Shown here: positions 61,169 to 64,000 of the stretch, piece by piece
How the letters are laid out: each line of letters begins with the position of its first letter
Position numbering within the stretch: the first letter of the stretch is position 1
Source: Pomacea canaliculata
Taxonomy: Eukaryota > Mollusca > Gastropoda > Architaenioglossa > Ampullariidae
Direction: 5' to 3'
DNA: 64,000 nucleotides
NCBI RefSeq assembly: GCF_003073045.1
Contig: NC_037597.1
Coordinates: 25,248,158 to 25,312,157, forward strand
Notes under the pieces: model-generated
Seen by the model: the letters and a program-made list of their open reading frames with translations, nothing else
What the model was told of the DNA's origin: nothing
The model's database searches: none
Translations under genes and position numbers: made by a program

Positions 61169-63452
61169 TCACTGGACGCTACTGGTCGAGCTGGCTAGCC
61201 TGTGGGGCTCCGATGTTACTCCAGTGCTCGGTGATGCGGAAACCTCAACAGAAGCCTCGTTTCCAGGACTGGCTGCAGCACTGACCTCATTTCTAGCATC
61301 TGAAGCAGCCGGAGGGCTCGACTCGACCGAATCGGTTGGTGGAGGGTCCGAGGAGTACTCTGGAGGAGGCGCTGAGGAGTAGTGTGGAGGAAAAGGCACC
61401 GGCACCATGAAAAGGCTGTTGTCGTATTCCACGAAATCCTCGGCCACACGCCTTCCCGCCCTCGTCAGGCCCCCTCCTGCCCGCGAGGGCATGGCGCCGA
61501 CACGGGCGCTGGTGTTCTTCTTCACCGTGACCACGTAGCAGACGGTGATCAGCAAGCCGAACACGCAGACGACCGCAACGACGGCGCCGATGATGGCCAG
61601 TTGCAGGTCCTGTCTGCTGCTGCTGCTGTCGGGGGTGGCGATGGACACGGCTGCCGAACTTGGGATCTCAACAGAGGGCGCTGTCAAGACTAACAATGAT
61701 ACTACTACTATAATTGCTACTACTACTACTACTAATAATAAGTAAAGGGATTGTCTTACATTGTATCATGGTTATTTGAAAATGTAGAGCTACAGAAGTA
61801 AATAACATTTCAATCAAAAGTCAACATCAAATAAGTTGGCAAGAGACGGAAATGTCAAACAAATATCTACATTAAATTATGCAAAATAATAATTAGAACA
61901 TACGATTTAAATGAATTCTATTAACGAAAAACGTGTTCAATGGAGCAGATAAAAGTAATTTGTTTTCCAAATGTAAGAAATACCAAGGTAATGTTAGTAG
62001 CGACGGCACTGTCGTTTTAGACAGGTTTACCTGTCTACCTAGACAGGTTTACCTGTCTACCTCAGGAAGAACATTTGTGGGTGACTTGTGGTGAAGTATT
62101 TGTAAGTCTCGTGTCCTCGGTGAATGAAGTGTTTACAGTATCGGATTTCCAGGTGCTGTGGAACTTACTGATCTGTGGCACCGTTGGTGGACGGACGGCG
62201 GTGTACGTCAGTTGAAACCCTTCGTCTGTGACATTGGTGTCCGTGACAAAGCGAATAAACATTTGTAGACCGCTGCTTTCTAATGGTGTACACCAGTAAC
62301 TGCAGTACTCCCCCAGAAGGGCGGCGGATGACGAATTGCCTATAGTTAGTAAAAAATGTTTGTTTTTTTAAAAAAACGGTGTGTTTACAGAACTACAACA
62401 ACGGTGCACAATCAAAACCGAAATAATAATGCTTTGAAAACAAATTCTCTACACATCTCTTACTGGTCTTGCTTCTGGTGCTTTGCTTTACTAAATATTT
62501 AAATTTATACATAAAGTACATGATTTGTGGAGATATTTATATGTATCAACACAAAAATAGTATACGAGACTACATACTTAGACTGACTTGGTTACTATTT
62601 ATTTTTACAGTATAAACAATATTTTTTTTTAGGGCGGGGAGTCGCTTCAGTGTTAACCTCTAAGCTTCATATATTTATTTGCATGAAGCTTGGAAATATT
62701 CGTAATATTCAGGTTTTGCTATAGGTATCCTTCGACGTCAGCCTAGGGGATATGAATACTTACCATCGTAGATGCTAATGTAGTCCTTGGTGCACCCAGC
62801 CACGTGCTCTATGTCCACGTAGGTGGCCGTCAGCCTCACCACGTAGTTGAAAGAAGCTGTGATCCGCCATTCACAACTCATGTTGCTAAGCATGTCAGAA
62901 AACATGTGATGAAGTGGTGTGCCACTCAGTACTGTATCTTGTCTCTCTCTCTCACACACACACACAAACACACTCACGCACGCACACGCTAATAAATGCG
63001 AACGAGTAGTTTGTTAGTCCTTTGGGCCGGTTCAAAAGGGTTGGCACACAACATATTTCACGGGAAAAATATAATACACAATAGATGAAAAATATCTACA
63101 AATAAAAGAATAAATATTTCCATACGATCATGTGAAAAAGTTGCACCATGTTTTTCATTGCTCATCATTTCTAAAGCTAACTCATTAATAAAAAGCGAAA
63201 CAAGTATAGGGCAACACACATCTCCTTGCTTAATTCCCTCATGCGATAAATGCGTTTGTGAGTATGTGCACTCACTATTTTAGCCTCTAAGGAGTTAGTG
63301 TTGAGAAACGAAACCTTCATTACTTTTCGTATCCATTTGGAAAACCAGGTGAACTGAGGACTATGTCTGTTCCAGGGAAGGCTCGCAGATTGAGAGGTAG
63401 CGAATTGATACAGCCAGCTGTGGTGTCTGCACACAGTTTGTAACAACAACAA

Positions 63453-63487
<35 letters not shown>

Positions 63488-64000
63488 ACAGCAACAGCAA
63501 CAGAGTGAAACAAAATGCCTTTAGTCCCCCATCGACATATTTCACATTTCTCTCTTTAGTTTCTATAATATGCAGGCGCGAGAGAGGAAGAGGCGGGCTA
63601 CAGAAGAAAGAAGGGGGATATAGAGTAAGATGGAACGAACTAGAGCAGGGAACAACAGTTAGAGCTAAACAAGGAAGAACCTAGAGGAATGGGGAAGAAA
63701 AAAAGACAGATGAGAAAATGGACATAAACAGAGGTCTCCAATGAGAACTAGAGAAGGGAGCTAGCGGAGGAATGGAGAGTGGGGGAGGAGAAAGGATGAC
63801 AAGAAGAACAAGAAAAGTTTGCGACTTGAAAGATGATTATTAAAAGCTGAAGAAAAAGAACAAGAGAAAGAAGAAAAGAGAAGAAAGAGAAGTAGGGTGG
63901 TTAGAAGACAGCGACACACAAGGAGAAAGGGAAGGTCGGGTACCCGATTTTATACCTGCAATGAAGATGAAAAATCCACTCAGCACAAGGGGTAGATAGT
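61169..64000 (-). CDS. CUB gene C: one-CUB single-pass membrane protein (5' end outside window)
   Basis: Exons: 63956-64000 (partial; the frame reads a hydrophobic LPLVLSGFFIFIA, the end of a signal peptide), 63324-63426, 62764-62885, 62169-62339 and 61169-61680. The CUB domain reads AGC, IVLSSPGFPNGYE, SCEWRITAS, GCTKDYISIYDG, GEYC and DEGFQLTYTA, with four cysteines and the family's 1-2, 2-1, 1-1 phases. The last exon has an S-rich stalk, a transmembrane helix (LAIIGAVVAVVCVFGLLITV), VKK, then a 120-residue tail rich in S, P and E with PHYSS and PPPEYSSDPPP. It ends VQ with TGA at 61169-61171. The initiating ATG lies beyond the right edge. All junctions are in phase and no defect is seen. 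Confidence 0.88.
62019..62062. repeat. Exact 22-bp tandem duplication of a palindrome
   Basis: Each unit contains AGACAGGTTTACCTGTCT, an 8-base inverted repeat around TT, followed by ACCT. The two copies are identical and adjacent, in the gene C intron before the transmembrane exon. The arms contain AGAC/GTCT (Smad-type) and CAGGT/ACCTG (E2-box-type) words. Confidence 0.9.
63442..63503. repeat. (CAA/CAG)n triplet repeat next to a splice acceptor
   Basis: About 20 triplets, six AAC-type followed by mixed CAG/CAA, run in gene C intron 1 and end 15 bases before the 63427 acceptor. On the transcribed strand this is a CTG/TTG pyrimidine-rich tract that may serve as the polypyrimidine tract. Confidence 0.85.

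Overview
The window is animal nuclear DNA: AT-rich, with genes split into many short GT-AG exons, long introns, microsatellites, tRNA-derived SINEs, a truncated LINE and a mariner remnant. Gene content and repeat style point to a lophotrochozoan, most likely a gastropod mollusc; the species is not determined. Exons below were assembled by eye from open frames, splice signals and phase matching; transcript data were not available.

Layout. The left edge (105-895, + strand) holds what looks like the 3' end of a gene for a CUB-like domain, followed by a poly(A) signal. From 31,599 down to 6,741 on the minus strand lies a nearly complete YLPM1 (ZAP3) orthologue: about 21 exons and 2,140 codons, with the P-loop kinase-like domain and the VRW-type PP1-docking C terminus intact. 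Its introns carry an internally deleted mariner (15,697-16,378) and other transposon pieces, plus a possible alternative last exon with a zinc-finger-like motif (18,090-18,535). A 5'-truncated non-LTR retrotransposon (32,762-33,893) and a possible 5' UTR exon lie upstream.

From 38,922 down to 36,129 (minus) is a compact four-exon AGC-type kinase homologue of about 376 residues. Its glycine loop is degenerate, it has HRE in place of HRD, and it has no clear APE, so it is a probable pseudokinase. A small cluster of CRE-like sites sits just upstream of its start codon.

The right third (42,820-64,000, minus) is a tandem family of single-pass membrane proteins: signal peptide, one or two CUB domains, one transmembrane helix and a proline-rich cytoplasmic tail with PPxY-type motifs. 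Three members are readable: gene A (42,820-48,545, 5' end unresolved), gene B (53,082-57,207) and gene C (61,169 to beyond the right edge). CUB exon boundaries and phases (1-2, 2-1, 1-1) are the same in all three, so they arose by duplication. A more decayed relative lies at 40,369-42,354. This family is the most interesting content: it looks like a lineage-specific receptor or adaptor set whose tails could recruit WW-domain proteins such as NEDD4-type ligases. That role is inferred from motifs only.

Three otherwise good coding exons (YLPM1 exon 8 and the tails of genes A and B) each show one apparent frame change. This suggests either residual assembly indels or real polymorphism.
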